Positions 8,694 to 16,689 of a DNA stretch of 46,465 nt are shown here, piece by piece; the stretch's first letter is position 1; each line of letters starts with the position of its first letter. A program made the translations under genes and the position numbers. Source of the DNA: an uncultured Atopobiaceae bacterium (GTDB lineage Bacteria; Actinomycetota; Coriobacteriia; Coriobacteriales; Atopobiaceae); NCBI GenBank assembly GCA_944321385.1, contig CALULC010000003.1, positions 1-46,465 on the forward strand. Reading direction: 5' to 3'. Below the pieces are notes generated by a model, which saw only the letters and a list, made by a program, of their open reading frames with translations, was not told the origin of the DNA and searched no databases.

Positions 8694-9167
8694 ATGGCAG
8701 GAGAAGAGCGTCGTTTGGGGCAGATGAGCGTGGAGGCGGCCCTTCTCGTTCCCGTCGTGCTGGCGGTCGTGACTCTGCTCGTCCAGCCGGCGTGCGTCCT
8801 GTACACGAGGGCGGTGATGGCGGCGACGGCGGGAGAGCTGGTCCGCCTGGCAGCGACCTCGCACGGTGGGGAAGACGAGTTGCGCGCCTTTGCGCTCAGA
8901 AGGCTCGCGGCAGTTCCGGACGTTCCCGCGTTTCACGAGGGCGGCCCGTCGGCTTGGGAGATTGAGGTGACGGGGCCGCAAGACGACGGAACCGTGGAGG
9001 TGTCAATCTCCGGGCGGGTTCGCCCGCTCCCTCTTCTTGGAGCGTTTGTCTCGATGCTCGGAACAGGAACGGGAGGTTCGGTGGAGCTGCAGGTGAGGAC
9101 CTCGGGCTCGTTGCGCGCGAAATGGATTGGGGGCGAGTATGCGGATTGGGTCGAGATGTGGGGATAG
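8694..9167 (+). CDS. TadE-like pseudopilin
   Basis: This 157-residue protein starts with LGQMSVEAALLVPVVLAVV, a TadE-type N-terminus in which a G-x4-E signature precedes a membrane helix. The rest is an extracytoplasmic domain ending in DWVEMWG. TadE-family proteins are processed like prepilins and are thought to act as minor components or initiators of the pilus. The ATG lies 1 base after the stop of the preceding gene, and the end overlaps the next start by 29 bases. An unusually high fraction of Val/Leu in the first helix fits membrane insertion. Confidence 0.75.
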   Translation: MAGEERRLGQMSVEAALLVPVVLAVVTLLVQPACVLYTRAVMAATAGELVRLAATSHGGEDELRAFALRRLAAVPDVPAFHEGGPSAWEIEVTGPQDDGTVEVSISGRVRPLPLLGAFVSMLGTGTGGSVELQVRTSGSLRAKWIGGEYADWVEMWG

Positions 9168-11202
9168 GGGAGCGGAGAGGAAGGCTCCCGCGCTCTCCGT
9201 CTTTAGAGATGACGAGGACGGGTTTACGACCGTTGCCGTGGCCCTTGCCCTGCTCCTGAGCCTGACGCTCGTCTTTTCCGCGGCGTCTGCCGGATGGGTG
9301 GGATCGCGGTCCGCCGAGATTCAGAACGTGGCGGACGCCACGGCTATGGCGGGGGTCAACGCCGTTGTGGGGTTCTCCACGATTGTCCAGGTTGTCGATG
9401 CCTGTTCCCTCAGCCTTGGCCTCACCGGAATCGTCGTGTTTGGCGCTGGCCTCGTCCTTTCCTGCGTGCCCGGGCTCACGGCAGTCGGCGCACGGGCGTG
9501 TGCGGCGGGGAAGAGCATCTTGGACACCCGCACGAGCTTTGTGCGTTCCGCCACGACGGGCATAGAGAGGCTCGAGGCCGCGCTCCCCCTCATCGTGGTG
9601 GCAAACTCCGTCTCGTGCGTCGCGGCTAACTGCGAGGACGGGCTCTCCTATTTGGGATGTGCCATCCCCTTCCCCCAGAGGTCGAGGTCAGACTTCTCCG
9701 CGCTCTCCGCTGAGATTGACGACGCCGGCATGGATGAGCTCTCCGAGCGCATGCGCGAGGTGTCAGAGGAGTCAGGCGAGGCTTACGAGCGCATGCGCGA
9801 GGCGCTCGAAAGGGGCTGGAGGGCGGACTGTGGCTCAACGCCATACTCGCTCTATGAGAGAGCGGGAAGCCTCGCCGGGCTCCCCGCGGCCGAGAACCGC
9901 TACTACCCCACGTCCGACACCTGGACCTTTGGCGCCGCGCTGGTGCGGGCGCGCAACTACTACGCGGCACGTCTCTCGGCGGAGAGCGTGCAGGGCAACA
10001 ACGCCGAGGAGCTGACCGACTCCGCCTGCCGCCGCGCCTTCTATGAGTACGCCCTGGGGGAGATGCGGGCGGGCTATTGGGTCGAGCGCGATGACGGGAG
10101 CGTCGACGCGCGAATGCCCCTGCTGCCGAGAAACGCGGACGAGACTCGGGCTTCGTCTCTCTATTCGCGGCAGGAGTGGCCCTGCACCGTCGAGAACGGG
10201 AGTCGCGTCCTCCACTGTTCCCTGAGCTGCCCGGGGGCGCTCGGCCCCTCCTCTGGACAGGCGTCACTCGAGCAGCTTGATATGGGTGTCGTCGCAAGGT
10301 GCGGCTCTTGCAAGATGGACGTGGGCGAGCTGGGTCGTGTTGCCGCGGCGTCCACCTCCATCGAGAACGGCTTTGAATATCACTGGAGGCTGATCGTGAA
10401 GGCTGCGGAGGACTATCGGGCCGCTCGTGCAGAGTGGGCGGAGGCTGAGGCAAAGACGAAGGAGCTCGCCGAGGAGGGCGAGGGCGCGTTTGAGGGGGCG
10501 CTCGACCAGCTGTCTGCCGGAGGCCCCACGCTGTGCCCGCCGGGTGCATGGGGGTGTGTCTCGGTTGTCTATCGCTCGGATGGGGGCATGCTGCCGGGAG
10601 AGCTAACCGAGGCGTTTCTTCAGTCGGCTGACTTGCCGGCGGGGGTTGCCGTCTCCGCGGCGGCGCTCGCCCCCGACGAGGACACCGACGGCGGTAATGT
10701 CCTCGCGAGCTTCTTTGACTCCCTCGGTGCGAGCGACTCGGTCGTAGGTGGATCGCTTGACGGCTTGCTGGAGCTCTGGGGGTCGCTGCTGGTTGGCTAT
10801 GGGTCTGCCTGCGAGGGAATAGCGGGGGCAGGGGGAGGCTTTCTCGACAGCTTTGACGGGGTGCTCGGCGGGACGACGGGCTCATGGCTCAAAGGCCAGC
10901 TCAAAGGGGCTCTCGATGCGGCGGGGCTTGCCCCGGTGGACATGAGGCTCAGAAAGCCCGTGCTGGTGAACACGCAGGACGTTCTCGACCAGAGCGGATA
11001 CGACGACGTCTCCACGGTGAGGGAGTTTGTGAGCCGCCTGCCTGACGCCACCACGCCCTACGAGTTTGCACGGTCGCTCGGGGTCGAGCTGACGGACGGC
11101 GCGAGCGGGGGCAGGGTAACGGTTGCCGAGCTTGAGATTCCGGGGACGGGCGTATCCGTGCCGCTCACGATCGACCTCTCCGCGCTTGGGGGCGTGCCGT
11201 GA
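9139..11202 (+). CDS. Large TadG-like pilus-associated protein
   Basis: The N-terminus DEDGFTTVAVALALLLSLTL followed by a small-residue segment and AEIQNVADATAMAGVNAVVG matches the TadG/Tad_Flp module (helix plus 'NAADAAALAGA'-like motif). The remaining 600 residues are extracytoplasmic, rich in Ser/Gly/Glu with many cysteines that could form disulfides. I see no VWA MIDAS motif, unlike many TadG proteins, so the exposed part may be a lineage-specific adhesin-like region. ATG 9139 follows GGGGGCGAG; an in-frame TTG lies 12 bases earlier. At 687 residues it is by far the largest product of the operon. It overlaps both neighbours. Confidence 0.65.
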   Translation: MRIGSRCGDRGAERKAPALSVFRDDEDGFTTVAVALALLLSLTLVFSAASAGWVGSRSAEIQNVADATAMAGVNAVVGFSTIVQVVDACSLSLGLTGIVVFGAGLVLSCVPGLTAVGARACAAGKSILDTRTSFVRSATTGIERLEAALPLIVVANSVSCVAANCEDGLSYLGCAIPFPQRSRSDFSALSAEIDDAGMDELSERMREVSEESGEAYERMREALERGWRADCGSTPYSLYERAGSLAGLPAAENRYYPTSDTWTFGAALVRARNYYAARLSAESVQGNNAEELTDSACRRAFYEYALGEMRAGYWVERDDGSVDARMPLLPRNADETRASSLYSRQEWPCTVENGSRVLHCSLSCPGALGPSSGQASLEQLDMGVVARCGSCKMDVGELGRVAAASTSIENGFEYHWRLIVKAAEDYRAARAEWAEAEAKTKELAEEGEGAFEGALDQLSAGGPTLCPPGAWGCVSVVYRSDGGMLPGELTEAFLQSADLPAGVAVSAAALAPDEDTDGGNVLASFFDSLGASDSVVGGSLDGLLELWGSLLVGYGSACEGIAGAGGGFLDSFDGVLGGTTGSWLKGQLKGALDAAGLAPVDMRLRKPVLVNTQDVLDQSGYDDVSTVREFVSRLPDATTPYEFARSLGVELTDGASGGRVTVAELEIPGTGVSVPLTIDLSALGGVP

Positions 11203-11681
11203 GGCGCGGGCAGGAGAGGCGCCGCTTGTCCGGGATGAGGGGGCAGATGAGCGTCGAGCTGGCCGTGATGGTTCCCGTTGCCCTGGTTGTTGCCCTCGTC
11301 GCCCTGAACCTCGTGGGCTATGTCGAGGCCTGCGCGGCCTTCGACCAAGCGGCCCTTGAGGCGATTGTTGCCCATGGCGTGGCCCCTTCTGGTGAGCAGA
11401 GCGAGGTGGCCGCCGTTGGCGAGGTGGAACGGGCGCTCGAGGAGCTTCTCGGCAGGGAGGGGCGCTGCGAGGTGGAGGTGCGGGCAGAGGCGGCTTCTGC
11501 GAGTGGTGGCGCCGGGACGTTTGCCATCTCTCCGCTGATGACGCGTTACGTGTGCACGCTTCGCTATCGCACCTGGCCGAGGTTCGTGAGGCTGCCGGGG
11601 GTCACGTTTGAGGCCCCCGTAGAGCTGACCCATGAGCGGGAGCTGGTTGTTGACAGGTATCGACCCGGGGTGGTGGTGTGA
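11199..11681 (+). CDS. TadE/TadF-like pseudopilin
   Basis: The product starts with a basic leader and then RGQMSVELAVMVPVALVVALVALNL, the prepilin-like G-x4-E motif plus a membrane helix. A domain of about 110 residues follows, with two cysteines (GRCEVEV and VCTLRYRTW). This is the third such protein in the operon. The GTG at 11199 overlaps the stop of the TadG-like gene (GTGA); ATG 11235 is an alternative that keeps the whole signature. Its product would join the minor pilus components. Confidence 0.7.
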   Translation: MRRGQERRRLSGMRGQMSVELAVMVPVALVVALVALNLVGYVEACAAFDQAALEAIVAHGVAPSGEQSEVAAVGEVERALEELLGREGRCEVEVRAEAASASGGAGTFAISPLMTRYVCTLRYRTWPRFVRLPGVTFEAPVELTHERELVVDRYRPGVVV

Positions 11682-11682
11682 G

Positions 11683-12039
11683 ATGGGGTTTGTGCGGCTT
11701 GCCTCAGATGAGAGGCCGAGGCTCAGGCTCGAGCTTCGCGTACTGAGCACATGGCCCGAGAGGTTGAGGGGGCTTCTCGGCACCGGGCCCGAGGCGGATC
11801 CGGTGCTGATCTCCCGGTGCGGCTCCGTCCATACCTTTGGGATGCGATATCCCCTCGATGTGGCTTTGGTCGGAGAGCTCGGGGAGGTTCTGTCCGTGAG
11901 ACGCGGGCTTGAGCCCAGGGAAGTCTTCTCGCACTCGGACGCCTGCTGCGCGATAGAGCGCCCTGCCGCCCCCGGGGACTGGCTCGAGGAGGGGGAGCAT
12001 CTGTGGGCATCGGCGCTGGGGGTGAGCATGGTTCGTTGA
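11683..12039 (+). CDS. DUF192-family protein
   Basis: The 118-residue protein matches the DUF192 pattern: WPERLRGLLGT near the start, then HTFGMRYPLDVALVGELGEV, and a Pro-containing C-terminal half (GLEPREVF). The family is a small beta-rich fold of unknown biochemical role that is often exported. This copy has no signal peptide, so it is probably cytoplasmic here. It starts one base after the stop of the TadE/F-like gene and is therefore part of the Tad transcript. Why a DUF192 protein travels with a pilus operon is not known. Confidence 0.75.
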   Translation: MGFVRLASDERPRLRLELRVLSTWPERLRGLLGTGPEADPVLISRCGSVHTFGMRYPLDVALVGELGEVLSVRRGLEPREVFSHSDACCAIERPAAPGDWLEEGEHLWASALGVSMVR

Positions 12040-12105
12040 CACGCGCAGGGCGTTGGATGTGCTGACGTATCGGTTTTCTTTGTCATGGTGGGAGAGGGGA
12101 GTGCA

Positions 12106-12633
12106 ATGCAGGAGGCCAGGTATTTTGAAACAAAGACGTGTCCCCGATGCGGCTCGGAGCTCTATGCGGATATGAGCGTGTGCTACGGGTGCCTCTATGA
12201 CTTCTCACGAGATCGCCCCTATCGGCAGGGCGCGGGAAGAACCGCCGTTCTTCCCAGGGTGGCGGCGGGGCCTCGCGAGCAGAGGGATTTGCCCGAGGAG
12301 GTGGGAGTGCTCGTGAGGACTCCCGTGATTGACCTTTGGAAAGGCTTTGGCCCGGAGGGTGTGAGCGTTGGGCGAGGGCGAGACAACGACGTAGTGCTTC
12401 ACTCCCTTGCCGTTTCAAGGAGGCATCTGCGCATTTTTCCAACGCCCGACGGCATGGAGGTGAGCGATCAGGGCGCAAAGAACCCGGCCACATACTGCGG
12501 CAGGGAGATCAGGGGTACCGTGGTCGTCACCTATGGTGACTCGATTGACGTGTGCGGATGCACTCTTGTGATGACGGGACCAAGAGAGGCGGGGCAAAGC
12601 GGGGCCTTGGATGCGGAGACAAGCGGCGCATAG
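12106..12633 (+). CDS. Zinc-ribbon plus FHA-domain protein
   Basis: The 175-residue protein has an N-terminal zinc ribbon (CPRCGSELYADMSVCYGC), a short linker, then a forkhead-associated domain. The FHA part shows the expected motifs: SVGRGRDNDVVL, the phosphothreonine-contact block VSRRHLRI, and GAKNPATYCGREI with the conserved Asn. FHA domains bind phosphothreonine peptides, so this protein may link the pilus operon to Ser/Thr phosphorylation. The start at 12106 follows GGGAGAGGGG; ATG 12085 is possible. It is the last gene of the Tad operon and ends just before a hairpin (12638-12668). Confidence 0.8.
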   Translation: MQEARYFETKTCPRCGSELYADMSVCYGCLYDFSRDRPYRQGAGRTAVLPRVAAGPREQRDLPEEVGVLVRTPVIDLWKGFGPEGVSVGRGRDNDVVLHSLAVSRRHLRIFPTPDGMEVSDQGAKNPATYCGREIRGTVVVTYGDSIDVCGCTLVMTGPREAGQSGALDAETSGA

Positions 12634-12634
12634 C

Positions 12635-12668
12635 AAAGCAGGCCGGAGACATACGGCCTCCGACCTGC
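12635..12668 (-). terminator. Hairpin terminator after tRNA-Phe
   Basis: Arms at 12638-12648 and 12658-12668 pair over 11 bp with one G·T pair. On the minus strand the hairpin is followed by TTTGC, a short T-run. It ends the tRNA-Phe transcript and may also slow transcription leaving the Tad operon from the other side. Confidence 0.6.
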
Positions 12669-12676
12669 GAAAGTTC

Positions 12677-12752
12677 TGGTGGCGGGGAAGGGAGTCGAAC
12701 CCCTGACACGGGGATTTTCAGTCCCCTGCTCTACCAACTGAGCTACCCAGCC
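12677..12752 (-). tRNA. tRNA-Phe (anticodon GAA)
   Basis: The minus strand folds as a standard 76-nt tRNA: acceptor GGCTGGG, D-arm GCTCAGTTGGTAGAGC, anticodon arm GGGGACTGAAAATCCCC with anticodon GAA, variable loop GTGTC, T-arm with TTCGACT, and an encoded CCA end. The acceptor stem pairs except at position 4:69, where U faces C. A strong promoter lies just upstream (12769-12796) and a hairpin just downstream. Confidence 0.95.
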
Positions 12753-12768
12753 ATTTGGTGCAGCGATT

Positions 12769-12796
12769 ACTATACCAAACTCACCGTGAGTGTCAA
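12769..12796 (-). promoter_or_regulatory. Promoter of tRNA-Phe with palindromic spacer
   Basis: On the minus strand a perfect -35 TTGACA (12791-12796) and a -10 TATAGT (12769-12774) are 16 bp apart. Initiation would fall about 10 bp before the mature tRNA. The spacer contains the perfect 11-nt palindrome CTCACGGTGAG, which could be an operator or chance. Confidence 0.8.
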
Positions 12797-12909
12797 AGAC
12801 TTTTTCTTGGCGATGTAATTTCGGAGTGCTTGGCACCCGGATTCCCGCGTAGTCCCGACTTGCAAACGCCCGGAGAGTCGAGGTGTCCATGGGGGGCGTC
12901 TCTATGCCC

Positions 12910-13245
12910 CTAGCGGCGCACCTCAAAGTCCGCCTCTCCCCAGACAACTGGGACATCGTCTCGCTCGTCCACGACAAAGCTCGCGTGCCTGCCGCCCATC
13001 TCCTCGAGCATGTGCGAGAAAAACGCCCCAACGTGAGAGGGTTCGCCCTGGATTTCTGCCAGGACGGAGCCGTCGGGCTCGTTTCTCACCCAGCCGGTGA
13101 GGGAGAGCTCGCGTGCCACCATTAGCGCCGTCCAGCGAAATCCAACGCCCTGGACCCTTCCGACAAAGCGAACATGGAGCCGCTTTGCGTTCTCGGGCGT
13201 TTCGACTGGGTCTTTTGCCTCTCTCCTGCTCCAGAAGGCGGACAT
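12910..13245 (-). CDS. acyP: Acylphosphatase
   Basis: This 111-residue enzyme hydrolyses acyl phosphates. It shows the family signature VRFVGRVQGVGFRWTA, containing the catalytic Arg, and GWVRNEPDGSVLAEIQGE, containing the catalytic Asn. The first 20 residues are an extension not needed for the fold; the usual length is about 90 residues. The ATG at 13245 follows GAGGAGG on the minus strand. It lies upstream of tRNA-Phe in the same direction and is divergent from the esterase gene. Confidence 0.9.
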   Translation of the reverse strand: MSAFWSRREAKDPVETPENAKRLHVRFVGRVQGVGFRWTALMVARELSLTGWVRNEPDGSVLAEIQGEPSHVGAFFSHMLEEMGGRHASFVVDERDDVPVVWGEADFEVRR

Positions 13246-13354
13246 GGCATCCTCCTCGCGCTCAAGATTGTGGTTGTCGCATGGTACGGCGGCACCAAAG
13301 TTGCTCGTTGCTACAATATACCCGCGCCTTCAAGCCTATGCACAGGGAGGGATG

Positions 13355-15271
13355 ATGGGCTGCACCAGAAGAGAGTTTCTCGCGCTCGCGTCTGTGGGGA
13401 CGGTCGCAGGCGTTGCCGCATGCACCCCGCAGAAGGATTCTCCTCATTCGCCTTCAAACGCCGAGCATGACTCGGAGGCGGCGGACACCTCCAAGTTCAA
13501 GGAGCTCGCCCTCGACTCCTCCGCGTGGAGCTATGACGAGGAGAACGACGTCTACTATCAGCTCGGCCTGACCTATTGCCTGGAGCCCGAGACCGAGACC
13601 TATGAGACCCTGGCAATCTTTGTCCCCGGCGCGTACTTCACCGCCGAGAAGAACGGCGAGACCTATACCTGCCAGATAAACGACAGGTCCGTGGTGGGGA
13701 ACTTCACGGCATCCACGGCACCGATCCTGATGCCCATCAACGCGGGCACCCTCTCCGCTCAGGCAAGCCCGACGGTCTACGGCTTTGAGGGGCTGGGGCC
13801 TTACCTGGATGCCGGGTGCGTCTACGTCTATGCCGGTTTTCGCGGGCGCTCTGCGGTGGTCGATACCTCCTCGGGGTCTGACGAGCTCATCCCGGGAGGC
13901 TCCCCCTGGCCCGCCGTTGATCTCAAGGCGGCAATTCGCTATCTGCGCTACAACTCCGACGTCCTTCCCTGCAATCCCGAGCGCATCTTCGTCTTTGGCT
14001 TCTCTGCCGGCGGCGGCCTGAGCGAGGTTCTTGGGGCGTCGGGAGACTCTCAGCTGTTTGACCCCTACCTCGCCTCCATCGGCGCGGTCACGCACAACGC
14101 CGCGGGAGAGCCCGTCTCTGACGCGATCGCGGGCAGCGCCTCGTGGTGCCCCGTCACGTCCTTTGACATGGCGGACGCCGCCTACGAGTGGTGCCAGGGT
14201 CAGTATGCGACGGACGAGAGCCGGGCCGAGGGAACCTGGACCCAGCTGCTCTCGAGGGACCTCGCCGCGACCTATGGCGCCTGGGTAAACGAGATGGATC
14301 TGCGGGATGCGGACGATGCCCAGCTCACGCTCGACGAGACCGAGGCGGGCATCTATTCCATGGGGTCCTACGCGTCTGCCCTTCTCGACGAGATAGACAC
14401 CGCGGCAACGCATTTTGTCAAGAACACCGCGTTTCCGTATACCTACACCCCGCTCCGGTTGGAGGACCCCACGTTCCCGGGAGACCCCAACCTTGCCGCG
14501 TCACGCGCCGCCGATGCTGCCGTCCAGGATCAGGAGTCCGGGACGGCCGCGGCGGACGGCACTGGTGAGGGCGAGGCGGGCAAGCCGAGTGACGAGGCCC
14601 CTTCGGGCACCCTGGGGGTCGCTCAGGTGCAGTCGACCGTCTACGACACCGCCCAGAGCTACTTTGCGTCGCTCAACGAGGGCTCATGGTGGATCAACTA
14701 CAACCACAGCTCCGGAGGGGTCTCCGTCTCCAGTCTGCGCGACTTCGTGCTGCACCTGCGTCCCGCCCTGCTTCCCGCGTCTGCGTTTGACTGCCCCGAC
14801 AGGAGCTCCAAGACCAACCAGCTCTTTGGAATCGGCGAGGAGTCGACGCTGCACTTCTCCTCCTGCGTCTCCCAGGTGGTGGATGCGGGGGCGGAGGCAT
14901 ATGCCGCCTGCGACGATTGGGATGAGGAGCTGGCTCCTGCCTGGGCGGAGGACCTTGAGAAGGTCGACGCGCTCGAGACGACGATGGCGCAGCGCGTGGC
15001 CATGATGAACCCGCTCACGTGGCTGAGTGGCCACTACGAGGCGTACGGGCAGTCGACGGTCGCCCCCTATTGGCGCATCAACGAGGGCCTCTTCGACTCT
15101 GACACGTCGTTGTGCACCGCCGCGAACGTCGTGTTTGCCCTACGCAAGTACGACGGCGTGAAGAACGTCTCGCACACCCCCGTCTGGGGTCAGGGCCACG
15201 TGCTCGCCGAGCGCTCGGGCTCGCCTGCCGCAAACCTGCTCAAGTGGGTCATCTCCTGCTGCACGGCATAG
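13355..15271 (+). CDS. Tannase-like exported alpha/beta-hydrolase (lipoprotein)
   Basis: The N-terminus CTRREFLALASVGTVAGVAAC carries a twin-arginine-type RR motif and a lipobox-like VAAC, so the protein is probably exported and lipid-anchored. The hydrolase part has the nucleophile elbow GFSAGG with Ser217, preceded by DLKAAIRYLRYN. Later come YEW and a C-terminal HTPVWGQGH carrying a likely catalytic His. This arrangement resembles bacterial tannase/feruloyl esterase-type enzymes, which cleave galloyl or similar phenolic esters. Length (638 aa) fits exported tannases. Ala/Gly/Glu-rich residues 390-425 look like an inserted linker. ATG 13355 is chosen over 13352 for spacing to GGGAGG. It could instead act on another ester; substrate is inferred. 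Confidence 0.7.
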   Translation: MGCTRREFLALASVGTVAGVAACTPQKDSPHSPSNAEHDSEAADTSKFKELALDSSAWSYDEENDVYYQLGLTYCLEPETETYETLAIFVPGAYFTAEKNGETYTCQINDRSVVGNFTASTAPILMPINAGTLSAQASPTVYGFEGLGPYLDAGCVYVYAGFRGRSAVVDTSSGSDELIPGGSPWPAVDLKAAIRYLRYNSDVLPCNPERIFVFGFSAGGGLSEVLGASGDSQLFDPYLASIGAVTHNAAGEPVSDAIAGSASWCPVTSFDMADAAYEWCQGQYATDESRAEGTWTQLLSRDLAATYGAWVNEMDLRDADDAQLTLDETEAGIYSMGSYASALLDEIDTAATHFVKNTAFPYTYTPLRLEDPTFPGDPNLAASRAADAAVQDQESGTAAADGTGEGEAGKPSDEAPSGTLGVAQVQSTVYDTAQSYFASLNEGSWWINYNHSSGGVSVSSLRDFVLHLRPALLPASAFDCPDRSSKTNQLFGIGEESTLHFSSCVSQVVDAGAEAYAACDDWDEELAPAWAEDLEKVDALETTMAQRVAMMNPLTWLSGHYEAYGQSTVAPYWRINEGLFDSDTSLCTAANVVFALRKYDGVKNVSHTPVWGQGHVLAERSGSPAANLLKWVISCCTA

Positions 15272-15279
15272 GGAGGGCC

Positions 15280-16656
15280 ATGGATTCGGATTCTGGAGAG
15301 ACCGGCCTTGAGCCTGGCGCCCGTGCCGAGGGAGCGCGAGCGTCCCTTCCCCTGAGACAAGCGGTCTTTGTTGGCGTGACGCTCTTCTCGATGTTCTTTG
15401 GCGCGGGCAACCTCATCCTGCCGCCTCTCCTGGGGGTTCAGGCGGGTCGTGACAGCCTCCCCGCGATCCTGGGCTTCTTTGTTGCGGGAGTTGGGCTGCC
15501 GGTTCTGGGCATCGTTGCCGTGGCGCTCTCGGGCACCCTGAGAGAGCTCGCGTCACGGGTTCACCCCGTGTTCGCGCGTCTGTTCGTTGCCCTCGTCTAC
15601 CTGGCGATCGGCCCCTGCCTTGCGATTCCTCGCACCGCCTCGACCGCCTTTGAGATGCTCGCGCCCCTTCTTCCCGAGGGTATTTCGCTTGGTGTTGCCC
15701 GCCTCGTCTTCTCGGTTGGCTTCTTTGTTGTGGCATACCTGCTCGCCATGCACCCCGGCCGCCTCACGCGCCTGCTCGGGCGCGTGACGGGGCCGGCGCT
15801 CATCCTTCTGATCGTTGGCGTAGTCATGGCGGCGGTCGCCTCTCTCGCAGGCGCTCCCGCGCTGCCCGACGCCGCCCCCGTTGCTCCCTATGACGATGCC
15901 CCTGTTGTTCAGGGCTTCCTCACGGGATACCAGACGATGGACCTTCTTGCCTCGCTTACCTTTGGCCTGGTCATTGCCAGCAACGTGCGCTCTCTCGGCG
16001 TCAGCGAGAAGAGCGGCGTCATGCGTGAGATCTGCCGCGCCGGTGTCATGGCGGGCGTTCTGATGATCGCCGTCTACGGGGGCCTTTGCGCCGTGGGCTT
16101 TGAGCAGAGCGTCGCGCTCGCGGGCGCCACCAACGGCGCCGAGGTCATCACGGCGTCGGCGACCGCCCACTTTGGCACCGCCGGTACCGTGCTCGTTGCG
16201 GCGATCTTCCTGCTTGCCTGCCTCAACGTCTGCATCGGCCTCATCAGCTGCTGCGGGACCTACTTCTCCGAGGAGATTCCCCGCGTCTCGTACGGCGCGT
16301 GCGCCGTGGCCTTCTCGGTCTTCTCGTGCGCCGTCTCCAACCTCGGGCTAGACGCCATCCTCGACTTCTCCGCGCTGCTGTTGGGGGCCATGTATCCCAT
16401 TGCCATCGTGCTCGTCGTCATGGGGATGCTTCGTCGGCTCTTTGACGGTGCCCCCGCGGCGTGGCGCTGGACGGTGGGCGTGACCGCCGTGGTGAGCGTT
16501 GCCGAGGTCCTGCGTGACGCGCTCGCGCCCGGCGCCTCCCTTCCCCTTGATGCGCTCCCGCTCGCGGGCGTGGGCCTGGGCTGGGTGGTGCCCGCCCTTC
16601 TCGCCGCGGTGCTCTCCACGGGGGTTTCCCGGGCTCTCTCTCGGTCGGTAAGATAG
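15280..16656 (+). CDS. brnQ: Branched-chain amino acid transporter BrnQ (LIVCS family)
   Basis: This 458-residue integral membrane protein has about 12 hydrophobic segments. The conserved N-terminal block is VGVTLFSMFFGAGNLILPP, and LIVCS-type features follow throughout (for example GPCLAIPRTASTAFE and ASLTFGLVIASNV). LIVCS proteins import Leu, Ile and Val with Na+ or H+. The start lies 8 bp after the esterase stop with GGGAGG ahead, so the two genes are probably cotranscribed, although no functional link is evident. Confidence 0.9.
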   Translation: MDSDSGETGLEPGARAEGARASLPLRQAVFVGVTLFSMFFGAGNLILPPLLGVQAGRDSLPAILGFFVAGVGLPVLGIVAVALSGTLRELASRVHPVFARLFVALVYLAIGPCLAIPRTASTAFEMLAPLLPEGISLGVARLVFSVGFFVVAYLLAMHPGRLTRLLGRVTGPALILLIVGVVMAAVASLAGAPALPDAAPVAPYDDAPVVQGFLTGYQTMDLLASLTFGLVIASNVRSLGVSEKSGVMREICRAGVMAGVLMIAVYGGLCAVGFEQSVALAGATNGAEVITASATAHFGTAGTVLVAAIFLLACLNVCIGLISCCGTYFSEEIPRVSYGACAVAFSVFSCAVSNLGLDAILDFSALLLGAMYPIAIVLVVMGMLRRLFDGAPAAWRWTVGVTAVVSVAEVLRDALAPGASLPLDALPLAGVGLGWVVPALLAAVLSTGVSRALSRSVR

Positions 16657-16689
16657 GTCTGCTATTCCGGTCATCAGGAAAGGAAGAAC

